Positions 8,078 to 16,432 of a DNA stretch of 22,860 nt are shown here, piece after piece. The notes beneath the pieces were generated by a model that made no database searches, had not been told where the DNA came from, and saw only the letters and a list, made by a program, of their open reading frames with translations. The position numbers were made by a program, and so were the translations under genes. Numbering within the stretch: the first letter of the stretch is position 1; each line of letters opens with the position of its first letter. The stretch is from CAIQQQ01 sp040399685 (lineage in GTDB: Bacteria; Pseudomonadota; Alphaproteobacteria; Acetobacterales; Acetobacteraceae), in NCBI GenBank assembly GCA_040399685.1, contig JBBART010000036.1, positions 1-22,860 on the forward strand, in the 5' to 3' direction.

Positions 8078-9508
8078 TCACATCGCCTGGGTGACGAGTT
8101 TGGTGTTCAGATAGGCCTCGATGGCCTCAAGCCCGCCCTCGGAGCCGTAGCCGCTGTCCTTCATGCCGCCGAACGGCACTTCCGGCAGTGCTATGCCGTG
8201 GTGGTTGACCGACAACATGCCTGCCTCGATGCGCGAGCCGAGCAGCGTGGCGGTGCGGTTCGACGCCGTGTAGGCATAGCTCGCCAGGCCGAACGGCAGG
8301 CGGTTGGCTTCGGTGATGACATCGTCCAGCGTGCCGAAGCGGGCGAACAGGGCGATGGGGCCGAAGGGTTCTTCGTTCATCACACGCATGTCGGGCGTCA
8401 CGCCGGTCAGCACGGTCGGCTCGAAGAAATTGCCGACATTGCCGATGCGCTTGCCGCCGGTGGCGATGGTGGCGCCCTTCTGCACGGCGTCGGCGATCAG
8501 GCTTTCCATCGCCGGCACCCGGCGGGCGTTGGCGAGCGGGCCCATGGTGACGCCGGTGCTCATGCCGGGCCCGACGTTCAGGGCTTCGGCCTTGGCAACG
8601 AACTTGGCCAGGAAGCTGTCGTGCACGGCGTCCTGCACCAGGAAGCGGGTGGGAGCAACGCAGACCTGGCCGGCGTTGCGGAACTTGTTCGCGGCCAGGA
8701 TGGTGGCGGCGTTGTCCAGATCCGCGTCGTCAAAGATCATGGCCGGGGCGTGGCCGCCCAGTTCCATCGTCACGCGCTTCATGTGGGCGCCGGCGAGGGC
8801 GGCCAGATGCTTTCCGACCGGGGTGGAGCCGGTGAACGAGATTTTGCGAATGACCGGATGCGGGATCAGATATTCGCTGATCTGCGCGGGCACGCCGTAG
8901 ACGAGGTTGATGACGCCAGCCGGCACGCCGGCATCGAGCCAGCACTGAATGTAGGCGGCGAGTGAACCCGGGGTTTCCTCAGGGCCCTTCACGATGATGG
9001 AGCAGCCGGCGGCCAGCGCGCCGCAGATCTTGCGGTTGGCCTGGTTGATCGGGAAGTTCCACGGGGTGAAGGCGGCCACGGGGCCGACCGGCTCCTTCAG
9101 CACCAGCTGATAGATGCCCTCGGCGCGGGCGGGGACCACGCGGCCATAGGCGCGGCGGGCCTCTTCGGCGAACCATTCGATGACATCGGCGGAGAAGCCG
9201 GTTTCCACCTTGGCCTCACCGAGGGGCTTGCCCTGTTCCATGGTCATGATCGGGGCGATCAGATCGACGCGGCTGCGCAATATCTCGGCGGCCTTGCGCA
9301 TGATTTTGCTGCGGTCATAGGCGGACATGCGGCGCCAAGTCTCGAAGCCCTTCTGGGCGGCGACGAGCGCGCGGTCCAGATCAGGGATTTCAGCGTGGGC
9401 CACGGTGCCGATGGCCTCGCCGGTGGCGGGATTGACGACCGACAAGGTCTTGCCGGCCTCGCTTGGGCCCCAAACACCGTCGATGAGAAGTTGAACCGCT
9501 GGATACAT
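8078..9508 (-). CDS. NAD(P)-dependent aldehyde dehydrogenase, succinate-semialdehyde dehydrogenase-like
   Basis: Soluble aldehyde dehydrogenase of 476 residues, the normal family length. It oxidises an aldehyde to its acid with NAD or NADP. Visible motifs are FTPWNFPINQANRK (147-160, with the cofactor-binding Asn), SFTGSTPVG (224-232), MELGGHAPA with the general base Glu249, and NAGQVCVAPTRF with the nucleophile Cys283. The sequence resembles the GabD/SSADH branch, but the actual aldehyde cannot be inferred. ATG at 9508 is preceded by GGAGA nine bases upstream. The frame stays open far upstream opposite the hydrolase gene, but that part is antisense coding shadow. It is divergent from the phosphoester operon across 180 bases, so a shared control and a role in oxidising a released alcohol or aldehyde are possible but unproven. 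Confidence 0.93.
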   Translation of the reverse strand: MYPAVQLLIDGVWGPSEAGKTLSVVNPATGEAIGTVAHAEIPDLDRALVAAQKGFETWRRMSAYDRSKIMRKAAEILRSRVDLIAPIMTMEQGKPLGEAKVETGFSADVIEWFAEEARRAYGRVVPARAEGIYQLVLKEPVGPVAAFTPWNFPINQANRKICGALAAGCSIIVKGPEETPGSLAAYIQCWLDAGVPAGVINLVYGVPAQISEYLIPHPVIRKISFTGSTPVGKHLAALAGAHMKRVTMELGGHAPAMIFDDADLDNAATILAANKFRNAGQVCVAPTRFLVQDAVHDSFLAKFVAKAEALNVGPGMSTGVTMGPLANARRVPAMESLIADAVQKGATIATGGKRIGNVGNFFEPTVLTGVTPDMRVMNEEPFGPIALFARFGTLDDVITEANRLPFGLASYAYTASNRTATLLGSRIEAGMLSVNHHGIALPEVPFGGMKDSGYGSEGGLEAIEAYLNTKLVTQAM

Positions 9509-9688
9509 AACTGAAGTCTCCGTTTTGGGTCTCTGGGGCGCCGCGACGCCGAGCCGCAGGACTATGCGGCGTGGATGGCTTCCGGTCGAGGCCCCCACAA
9601 CGGCGATGCTGGTGTCATGGAAGTGCAATCCCATCGTCACAAGCCTGTCCTGACCGCGTGCTACCCCAGAGGTCGCACTGGAGGCTAT
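9509..9688. promoter_or_regulatory. Divergent intergenic region between aldehyde dehydrogenase and the phosphoester operon
   Basis: These 180 bases must hold the promoters of both divergent units. I see a small inverted repeat ccgca/tgcgg (around 9556-9571) but no convincing -35/-10 pair and no recognisable operator. The only clear signal is GGAGG just before the hydrolase ATG. No regulator gene lies nearby in the window. Confidence 0.4.
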
Positions 9689-11242
9689 ATGACCAAACGC
9701 AACGTTCTCATGATTGTCGTGGATCAATGGCGGGCGGATTGCGTGCCGCATTTGGGCGCACCGCATTTGCGCACCCCAAATCTGGACCGGCTGTGCCGTG
9801 AGGGCGTGACATTTCGCAACCACGTAACAACCGCGGTGCCGTGCGGCCCGGCGCGGGCCAGCCTGCACACCGGGTTGTATCTGATGAACCACCGCCAGGT
9901 GCAGAACTGGATTCCGCTGGATGCGCGCCATGTGACGCTGCCGCGGGCGCTGCGGGGCCTTGGGCATGATCCGGCGCTGGTGGGCTACACCACCACGGCG
10001 CCCGATCCGCGCACCACCTCGCCGAACGACCCACGGTTCGAGACGTTGGGCGATTTGATGGATGGCTGGCGTCCGGTGGGCGATTTCGGCCCTGGGCACG
10101 ATCATTATTTTGGCTGGCTGGCCCAGAAGGGCTTTGAAATTCCGCCGAATCGCGATGATATCTGGCTGCCGGAGGGCGTCGATTCGGTGCCCGGCGCCAC
10201 CGACCAGCCTGCGCGCATCCCCAAGGAACTGTCCGACAGCGCGTTCTTCACGGACAAGGCGCTGGCGTATCTGAAGGGCCGCGACGGCAAGCCGTTCTTT
10301 CTGCATCTCGGCTATTTCCGGCCGCACCCGCCGTTCGTGGCCAGTGCGCCATATCATAATATGTACAGCCCCGCCGATATGGCCGCGCCCATCCGCGCCG
10401 CCACGGTGGAAGACGAGGCCGCCCAGCATCCTTTGCTGTCTTATTATATGCGCAACGCCAAGCAGGGCAGCTTCTTCCGTCGCGGCGAAGGGCTGGTGGC
10501 GGCGATGGACGAGGCCCAGGTGCGCCAGATGCGCGCCACATATTACGGCATGATGACCGAGGTGGATGACTGCCTCGGCCGCGTGTTCGCGCATCTGGAT
10601 GAGACCGACCAGTGGAAGAACACGCTGGTGGTGTTCACCTCCGACCATGGCGAGCAGTTGGGCGATCATCATCTGCTGGGCAAGATCGGCTATTTTGACG
10701 AAAGCTTCCGCATTCCGCTCGTCATCGTCGATCCCGATGCCGAGGAGACGCGCGGCACCATCGTGGATGCGTTCACCGAGAGCGTGGACATTATGCCGAC
10801 GCTGCTGGACTGGCTGGGCGGCCGGGTGCCGAACGCGTGCGACGGGCGCAGCCTGGTGCCGCTGGTCAATGGCACCATCCCGCCCGATTGGCGCGACGCG
10901 CTGCATTACGAGTTCGATTTCCGCAACGTGTTCCCCAACGATTGCGAGGGCGAGTTCGGGCTGTCGATGGATGAATGCACGCTGTCGGTGTTGCAGGACG
11001 AGAAGTTCAAATACGTCCATTTCACCGCGTTGCCGCCGCTGCTGTTCGACCTTCAGGCCGACCCGAACCAGTTTACCAACCTGGCCGAAGACCCCGCCTA
11101 TACCGGCGTCGTGCGCGACTACGCCCAGCGGGCGCTGTCGTGGCGGATGCGCCATGCCGACCGTACGCTGACCCATTTCCGCGCCAGCCCGACCGGGCTT
11201 GAGGAGCGCGGCGTCACTTCCATCAAAGGCGACAAAGCATGA
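9689..11242 (+). CDS. Phosphonate monoester hydrolase / phosphodiesterase (formylglycine-dependent, sulfatase superfamily)
   Basis: Predicted cytosolic hydrolase of 517 residues in the alkaline phosphatase/arylsulfatase superfamily. It reads like the characterised phosphonate monoester hydrolases of Rhizobium leguminosarum and Burkholderia caryophylli (PehA), which cleave phosphonate monoesters and phosphodiesters promiscuously. The CxPxR sulfatase motif is CGPAR with Cys52, the residue converted to formylglycine. Metal and active-site residues are all present: Asp12, Gln13, Tyr100, Thr102, His213, Asp319, His320 and Lys332, each at the position expected from RlPMH numbering minus five after the active-site loop. 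There is no signal peptide. ATG at 9689 follows GGAGG and starts the family-typical MTKRNVLMIVVDQWRAD; upstream in-frame starts add unconserved sequence. Its stop overlaps the next start by four bases. No formylglycine-generating enzyme gene is in the window. Confidence 0.9.
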   Translation: MTKRNVLMIVVDQWRADCVPHLGAPHLRTPNLDRLCREGVTFRNHVTTAVPCGPARASLHTGLYLMNHRQVQNWIPLDARHVTLPRALRGLGHDPALVGYTTTAPDPRTTSPNDPRFETLGDLMDGWRPVGDFGPGHDHYFGWLAQKGFEIPPNRDDIWLPEGVDSVPGATDQPARIPKELSDSAFFTDKALAYLKGRDGKPFFLHLGYFRPHPPFVASAPYHNMYSPADMAAPIRAATVEDEAAQHPLLSYYMRNAKQGSFFRRGEGLVAAMDEAQVRQMRATYYGMMTEVDDCLGRVFAHLDETDQWKNTLVVFTSDHGEQLGDHHLLGKIGYFDESFRIPLVIVDPDAEETRGTIVDAFTESVDIMPTLLDWLGGRVPNACDGRSLVPLVNGTIPPDWRDALHYEFDFRNVFPNDCEGEFGLSMDECTLSVLQDEKFKYVHFTALPPLLFDLQADPNQFTNLAEDPAYTGVVRDYAQRALSWRMRHADRTLTHFRASPTGLEERGVTSIKGDKA

Positions 11243-12861
11243 GCATGATCACCCGTCGTGGGGCCTTCGGCCTCAGTGCCGCCGCCGCCATCCTGCCCCA
11301 CGTGGCCATCGGTCAGAGCGACAACCGCCCCACCATCACGGTGGCGGTGCAGAAGGTGTCGATCACCAACGCGCTGGAATTGCTGCGCGAGTCCTCCAAC
11401 GTCGGCACGCGCTTCTCGGCCATGTTCACCGAGCGGCTGATCGGGCTGAATTATCAGGGCGCCCTGGAGCAGGTGCCGGGCCTGGCCACCGAATGGAAGC
11501 GGATCGACGACAAGACGGTAGAGCTGAAGCTTCGTCCCGGCGTGAAATTCCACAATGGCGACGAGATGACGGCAGAGGACGTGGCGTTCTCGTTCGGGCC
11601 GGAGCGCATGTTCGGCACCACACGCCCGACCGTGCAGGGCAAGACGCTGGAATTGTCGGGGAACTTCCAGACCATCAACAAGTCCAAGGAACTGCCCGCC
11701 GAGGTGCCGCCGGTGGCGCGTCGCCTGTGGCCGGCGCTGGACCGGATCGACATCATCGACCGCTACACCGTGCGGTTGGTGAATGCGACGCCGGATGTGA
11801 CGCTGGAAGGCCGGCTATCGGCAAATGGCGGCGAGATCGTCAGCCGTCGTGGCTTCAACGAAGCCGCGTCGTGGCTGGAATATTCGCGCAAGCCGATCGG
11901 CACTGGTCCCTACAAGGTGCGTGAGCTCCGGCCGGACAGCATGCTGATCCTGGATGCGCATGACGAATATTGGGGCGGCCGTCCGCCGATCAAAACGCTG
12001 CGTCTGGTGGAAGTGCCGGAAGTGTCGTCGCGCATCAACGGGCTGCTGTCGGGTGAATTCCAGTTCGCCTGCGACATTCCGCCCGACCAGATCATGCAGA
12101 TCGAAAAGAATGCCGGCTTCGAAGTGCTGGGCGGCACCATTCCGAACCATCGCATCATGGCGTTCGACAAGAACAACGTGCTGCGCGACCCGCGCCTGCG
12201 CCTGGCGATGGCGCATGCGATTGACCGCAAGGCGATCGTGGACAGCCTGTGGGCTGGCCGCACCTCTGTTCCGGCTGGTCTGCAATGGCCGTTCTATGAC
12301 GACATGCTGGTTGCTGGCTGGACGGTGCCGGAATTCGACATCGCCAAGGCGCGCGAGCTGGTGCGGGCCTCCGGCTACAAGGGCGATCCGATCGAGTATC
12401 GCCTGCAGAACAATTATTACACCAACCAGACCGCCACCGGGCAGGTTCTGGCCGAGATGTGGCAGCAGGCCGGTCTCAACGTGCAGATCCAGATGAAGGA
12501 AAACTGGAGCCAGGTGTTCGAGAAAACGCCGTCGCGCGCCGTGCGCGACTGGTCGAACTCAGCCACGTTCAACGATCCGGTGTCGTCTATCGTCGCCCAG
12601 CATGGCCCGAACGGCGAACAGCAGCAGCGCGGCGAATGGACCAACACCGAGGCGAACGAGCTGTCGATGGTGATGGAGACCAGCACCGACCGCGCCCTGC
12701 GCAAGAAGGCCTTCGCCCGCATGCTGATGATCTGCGAGCGCGAAGACCCCGCCTACACCGTGCTGCACCAGAACGCGACGTTCACCGCCAAGCGCAAAGA
12801 CATCAAGTGGAAGGCCGCGCCGACCTTCGCGATGGATTTCCGCGCGCATAACTGGGGTTGA
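11239..12861 (+). CDS. ABC transporter solute-binding protein, family 5 (first paralogue)
   Basis: Periplasmic binding protein of 540 residues, SBP_bac_5 family, which delivers its ligand to the permeases encoded downstream. A twin-arginine signal is likely: ITRRGAF at residues 4-10, a hydrophobic stretch, then possible cleavage after AIG near residue 25. Family features include LRPGVKFHNGDEMTAEDVAFSF (~97-118), KPIGTGPYKV, DEYWGG and RLRLAMAHAIDRKAIV. It shares these stretches almost word for word with the binding proteins at 12869 and 16432, so the three are paralogues. Families of this type carry peptides, opines, sugars or nickel; the ligand is unknown here. The start overlaps the hydrolase stop (ATGA); an alternative ATG lies six bases on. 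Confidence 0.9.
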   Translation: MSMITRRGAFGLSAAAAILPHVAIGQSDNRPTITVAVQKVSITNALELLRESSNVGTRFSAMFTERLIGLNYQGALEQVPGLATEWKRIDDKTVELKLRPGVKFHNGDEMTAEDVAFSFGPERMFGTTRPTVQGKTLELSGNFQTINKSKELPAEVPPVARRLWPALDRIDIIDRYTVRLVNATPDVTLEGRLSANGGEIVSRRGFNEAASWLEYSRKPIGTGPYKVRELRPDSMLILDAHDEYWGGRPPIKTLRLVEVPEVSSRINGLLSGEFQFACDIPPDQIMQIEKNAGFEVLGGTIPNHRIMAFDKNNVLRDPRLRLAMAHAIDRKAIVDSLWAGRTSVPAGLQWPFYDDMLVAGWTVPEFDIAKARELVRASGYKGDPIEYRLQNNYYTNQTATGQVLAEMWQQAGLNVQIQMKENWSQVFEKTPSRAVRDWSNSATFNDPVSSIVAQHGPNGEQQQRGEWTNTEANELSMVMETSTDRALRKKAFARMLMICEREDPAYTVLHQNATFTAKRKDIKWKAAPTFAMDFRAHNWG

Positions 12862-12868
12862 TCCGCAC

Positions 12869-14497
12869 ATGTTGACCCGTCGCTCCCTCGCCACGCTCGC
12901 CGGCTCCGTGTTGTTGCCCCGGGTGTCTCTCGCCCAGGCCGACAACCGGCCCACCATCACGGTGGCGGTGCAGACCATCGCCACCACCAACACGCTCAAT
13001 CTGTTGCGCGAGCAATCGAATGTGGGCGAGCGGACCAGTTCGCTGGTCAATGAGCGGCTGATCGATCTGGATTGGTTCAACGGCATCAAACAGGTGCCGG
13101 GCCTGGCGACGGCGTGGCGGCGGATTGATGACACGACCGTGGAATTCACCCTGCGCGAGGGCGTGAAGTTCCACAACGGCGACACGATGACGGCGGAGGA
13201 CGTGGCGTTCGCGTTCTCCGCCACGCAGATGTTCGGCGACAGCAAGCCGGAGAACGGTGTTTCGCTGCCGATGTCGTCGCAATATCTGATCGGCGTGGGC
13301 TCGAAGGCGTTGCCGTCGGAGATTCCGCCGGTGGCACGCCGGTCGTTCCCTGCTTTGCGCGGGGTGGAGATTGTCAACAAGAACACCGTGCGTTTCGTCA
13401 ACGCCACGCCGGATGTGACGCTGGAGGGGCGCATTGCCGCCACCGGCAGCGAGATCACGTCGCGGCGCGGGTTCGAGGATGCGGCGAGCTGGCTGGATTT
13501 CGCCCGCAAGCCGGTGGGCACCGGGCCGTTCCGGGTGCGCGAGTTCCGGCCGGACGATATTCTGATCCTGGATGCGCATGACGAATACTGGGGTGGCCGG
13601 CCGCCGATCAAGACGTTGCGGATCAAGGCCGTGCCGGAAGTGTCAAGCCGGATCAACGGGTTGCTGAGTGGCGATTACCAGTTCGCCTGCGACATTCCGC
13701 CCGATCAGATTGCCACGGTGGAGCGCAATGCGGGCTTTGAGGTGGTGGGCGGCACCATTCTGAACAACCGGCTCACCGATTTTGACAAGACCAATCCGCA
13801 ACTCGCCGATCCGCTCGTGCGGCTGGCGTTTGCTCATGCGATCGACCGTGCGGCGATCATCGAGGCGCTGTGGGGCGGGCGGACGCGGGTGCCGCAGGGC
13901 AACCAGTTCGATTTCTATGACGACATGCTGGTCGCCGATTGGCGCGTGCCGGAGTTTGACCCCGCCAAGTCCCGTGCGCTGCTGAAGGCGGCTGGTTACA
14001 AAGGCGATGCGATTCCGTATCGGCTGCTCAACAACTACTACACCAACCAGGTGGCGACCTCGCAGATTCTGGTGGAGATGTGGAAGCAGGTCGGCCTCAA
14101 CGTCGAGATCGAGATGAAGGAGAACTGGACGCAGATCCGCGACCGTTCCAAGCCGCGTGGCGTGCGCGACTGGTCGTCGGGAGCGGCGTTCAACGATCCG
14201 GTGGGCGGATTTGTGACCACGTTCGGGCCGAACGGCTCGGCACAGGCTGCGGGTGAGTGGCGCAACGCCGAGTTCGACCAGTTGTGCGTGCAGATCCAGA
14301 CCGGCACCGACCGGGCGATGCGCAAGCGGGTTTTCCGGCGCTTGCTGGAGATCGCGGAACGCGAGGATCCGGCCTATACTGTGTTGCATCAGAACGGCGC
14401 CTTCACGGCCAAGCGCAAAGACATCAAATGGCGCTCGGCACCCAGCTTCGTGATGGATTTCCGTCAATCAAACTGGGGAGACGGTATTCGTGTCTGA
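12869..14497 (+). CDS. ABC transporter solute-binding protein, family 5 (second paralogue)
   Basis: Periplasmic binding protein of 542 residues, SBP_bac_5 family, seven bases after the first paralogue. The signal is again twin-arginine-like (LTRRSLATLAG, residues 2-12), with possible cleavage after SLA near residue 22. LREGVKFHNGDTMTAEDVAF, KPVGTGPFRVREF, DEYWGGRPPIKTLR and LAFAHAIDRAAI mark the family. Nucleotide blocks such as the one near 12942-12975 are almost identical to 11320-11353, pointing to tandem duplication with the first paralogue. Between the VAFAF block and PPVARR it has a loop of about 25 residues that differs from the first paralogue, which may alter ligand choice. Its 3' end overlaps the first ATPase gene by eight bases. 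Confidence 0.9.
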   Translation: MLTRRSLATLAGSVLLPRVSLAQADNRPTITVAVQTIATTNTLNLLREQSNVGERTSSLVNERLIDLDWFNGIKQVPGLATAWRRIDDTTVEFTLREGVKFHNGDTMTAEDVAFAFSATQMFGDSKPENGVSLPMSSQYLIGVGSKALPSEIPPVARRSFPALRGVEIVNKNTVRFVNATPDVTLEGRIAATGSEITSRRGFEDAASWLDFARKPVGTGPFRVREFRPDDILILDAHDEYWGGRPPIKTLRIKAVPEVSSRINGLLSGDYQFACDIPPDQIATVERNAGFEVVGGTILNNRLTDFDKTNPQLADPLVRLAFAHAIDRAAIIEALWGGRTRVPQGNQFDFYDDMLVADWRVPEFDPAKSRALLKAAGYKGDAIPYRLLNNYYTNQVATSQILVEMWKQVGLNVEIEMKENWTQIRDRSKPRGVRDWSSGAAFNDPVGGFVTTFGPNGSAQAAGEWRNAEFDQLCVQIQTGTDRAMRKRVFRRLLEIAEREDPAYTVLHQNGAFTAKRKDIKWRSAPSFVMDFRQSNWGDGIRV

Positions 14498-15458
14498 ACC
14501 ACTTGTCTCCATTCGCGGGCTGGATGTTCGTTTTGACGGCATTCCGGCGCTGCGAGGGATTGACCTCGACGTGGGCAAGGGCGAGGCCGTGGGCCTTGTG
14601 GGGGAAAGCGGCTGCGGCAAATCGGTGACGTGGCTGGCGGCTTTGGGGCTGTTGCCCGGCACCGCCAAGGTGACGGGTTCGGTCTCACTCGGTGGCCAGG
14701 AATTGCTGGGGGCCGCGCCGGCCACGCTGGACAGCATTCGTGGCGGCCGGGTTGCCATGATCTTTCAGGACCCGGCCAGCGCGCTCAACCCGGTGCAGCG
14801 GGTGGGCAAGCAGGTGGGCGAGGCGTTGCAACTGCATCGCGGCATGAACGCCGCCGAAGCGCGGGCCGAGACGCGGCGGTTGTTCGAGATGGTGGGTATT
14901 CCCGATCCCGCACGGCGGATCGACGTGTATCCGCATGAGATGTCCGGCGGGCAGAACCAGCGCGTGATGATCGCCATGGCGTTGGCCGGTCAGCCGGAAC
15001 TGCTGGTGGCCGATGAGCCGACGACGGCGCTGGATGCCACCATCCAGGCGCAGATTCTGGATTTGCTGCGTCGGTTGCAACGCGAGACCGGTATGGCGCT
15101 GGTGCTGATCAGCCACGATCTGGGCGTGGTGGCGGATATGTGCAGCCGCGTGGGCGTGATGTATGCCGGTCGCATTGTGGAACAGGCGCCGACCGACCGG
15201 TTGTTCGCGCACCCGGCGCATCCCTATACGCAAGGCCTGCTGGGCGCGTTGCCAGACATGGTGGGGCCGCGCCGACGGCTTTCGGCCATTCCCGGCGGTG
15301 TGCCGGAGCCTTGGAATTTGCCGCAGGGCTGCGCGTTTTCCCCGCGCTGCGACCGGGCCACGGCGGCGTGCGACGCGCCGCCGCCGTTCGTGGCGGTGGG
15401 CAACAGCCACGACGCCGCCTGTATTCATGCGCATCAGCGCGAAAAGGTAATGGCATGA
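14490..15458 (+). CDS. ABC transporter ATP-binding protein, DppD/OppD-like
   Basis: Cytosolic ATPase subunit of 322 residues for the peptide/opine-type importer. Walker A is GESGCGKS (38-45), the Q-loop Gln93 is in IFQDP, the signature is MSGGQ (151-155), Walker B is LLVADEP (171-177, Glu176) and the switch histidine is His209. The C-terminal oligopeptide-transporter extension carries cysteines (CAFSPRC, then C at intervals) like those that hold an Fe-S cluster in DppD-type subunits. The start is GTG at 14490, overlapping the previous gene and preceded by GGGGAG nine bases upstream. It pairs with the ATPase encoded immediately downstream. Confidence 0.93.
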   Translation: MSEPLVSIRGLDVRFDGIPALRGIDLDVGKGEAVGLVGESGCGKSVTWLAALGLLPGTAKVTGSVSLGGQELLGAAPATLDSIRGGRVAMIFQDPASALNPVQRVGKQVGEALQLHRGMNAAEARAETRRLFEMVGIPDPARRIDVYPHEMSGGQNQRVMIAMALAGQPELLVADEPTTALDATIQAQILDLLRRLQRETGMALVLISHDLGVVADMCSRVGVMYAGRIVEQAPTDRLFAHPAHPYTQGLLGALPDMVGPRRRLSAIPGGVPEPWNLPQGCAFSPRCDRATAACDAPPPFVAVGNSHDAACIHAHQREKVMA

Positions 15459-16432
15459 GCCTGCTGCGGGTGAGCAACGCCGCCCAGATCTACACCACGC
15501 GGCGCGGCCTGTTCGGCGGCCGGGTGGATGTGCGGGCGGTGGACGGCGTTTCGTTCGATGTCGAGCCGGGCCAGACCCTGGGCATCGTGGGCGAAAGCGG
15601 TTGTGGCAAATCCACCACCGGGCGCCTGGCGCTGGGGCTGGAGAAGCCGAGCGAAGGCAGCGTCACGTTCGAAGGCCAGGCCATGCCCGCACCGGGTACG
15701 GCGGCGTGGCGGGCGATGCGGGCCAGGATGCAGTTGGTGTTTCAAGACCCGCTGGGCGCGCTGGACCGGCGTTTGACGATTGCCCGGCAGATCGAGGAGC
15801 CGCTGGAGATCCACACCATCGGCGACAAGGCCGAACGCGCCGCACGGGTGCAGGCGTTGCTGCTCGATGTGGGCTTGCGCACCGATCACGGCGCGCGGCA
15901 TCCGCATGAACTGTCCGGCGGGCAGCGCCAGCGCGCCGTGCTGGCGCGGGCCTTGGCCACCAATCCCAGCCTGCTGGTGTGCGACGAGCCGGTGTCGGCG
16001 CTGGATGTTTCCATCCAGGCGCAGGTGGTGAACATGCTGACCGACCTGCAGGCCGCGCGCGGCATTGCGATGGTGTTCATCAGCCATGATTTGAAAGTGG
16101 TGCGTCAGGTCAGCCACAAGGTGGCGGTGATGTATCTCGGACGCATTGTCGAACAGGGCGATCCGGAGGCGTTGTTCGCCGATCCGGTGCATCCTTATAC
16201 GCGGGCCTTGGTGTCCGCCATTCCGGTGCCGGGGCCGCGTCGCATTCCGCGGATCGTGCTGTCCGGCGACCCGCCGAATCCGGCCGACAGGCCCTCCGGC
16301 TGCGCCTTTCATCCGCGCTGCCCGGTGGCGATTGCCCGGTGCCGGACCGAAAGCCCCGATTTGCGTGCGTTTCCCGATGGGCGGATCGTCGCCTGTCATC
16401 TTGCAGATTCAGAAACCAGGATTGCCGCCTGA
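15455..16432 (+). CDS. ABC transporter ATP-binding protein, DppF/OppF-like
   Basis: Second ATPase subunit, 325 residues. Walker A is GESGCGKST (46-54), the Q-loop Gln97 is in VFQDP, the signature is LSGGQ (153-157), Walker B is LLVCDEP (173-179, Glu178) and the switch histidine is His211. The C-terminal extension ends with CAFHPRCPVAIARC, the usual cysteine set. ATG at 15455 overlaps the preceding stop (ATGA); the frame is open further upstream, but that stretch lies inside the first ATPase gene. Its stop TGA shares one base with the ATG of the third binding protein. Confidence 0.93.
   Translation: MSLLRVSNAAQIYTTRRGLFGGRVDVRAVDGVSFDVEPGQTLGIVGESGCGKSTTGRLALGLEKPSEGSVTFEGQAMPAPGTAAWRAMRARMQLVFQDPLGALDRRLTIARQIEEPLEIHTIGDKAERAARVQALLLDVGLRTDHGARHPHELSGGQRQRAVLARALATNPSLLVCDEPVSALDVSIQAQVVNMLTDLQAARGIAMVFISHDLKVVRQVSHKVAVMYLGRIVEQGDPEALFADPVHPYTRALVSAIPVPGPRRIPRIVLSGDPPNPADRPSGCAFHPRCPVAIARCRTESPDLRAFPDGRIVACHLADSETRIAA

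Noticed and set aside
8078..11176. A minus-strand open frame of over 1000 codons continuing upstream of the aldehyde dehydrogenase, opposite the hydrolase gene
   Set aside because: Only the part from 9508 down matches the family. The upstream part is antisense to a strongly conserved gene and has low-complexity His/Arg/Ala-rich sequence typical of GC-rich shadow frames.
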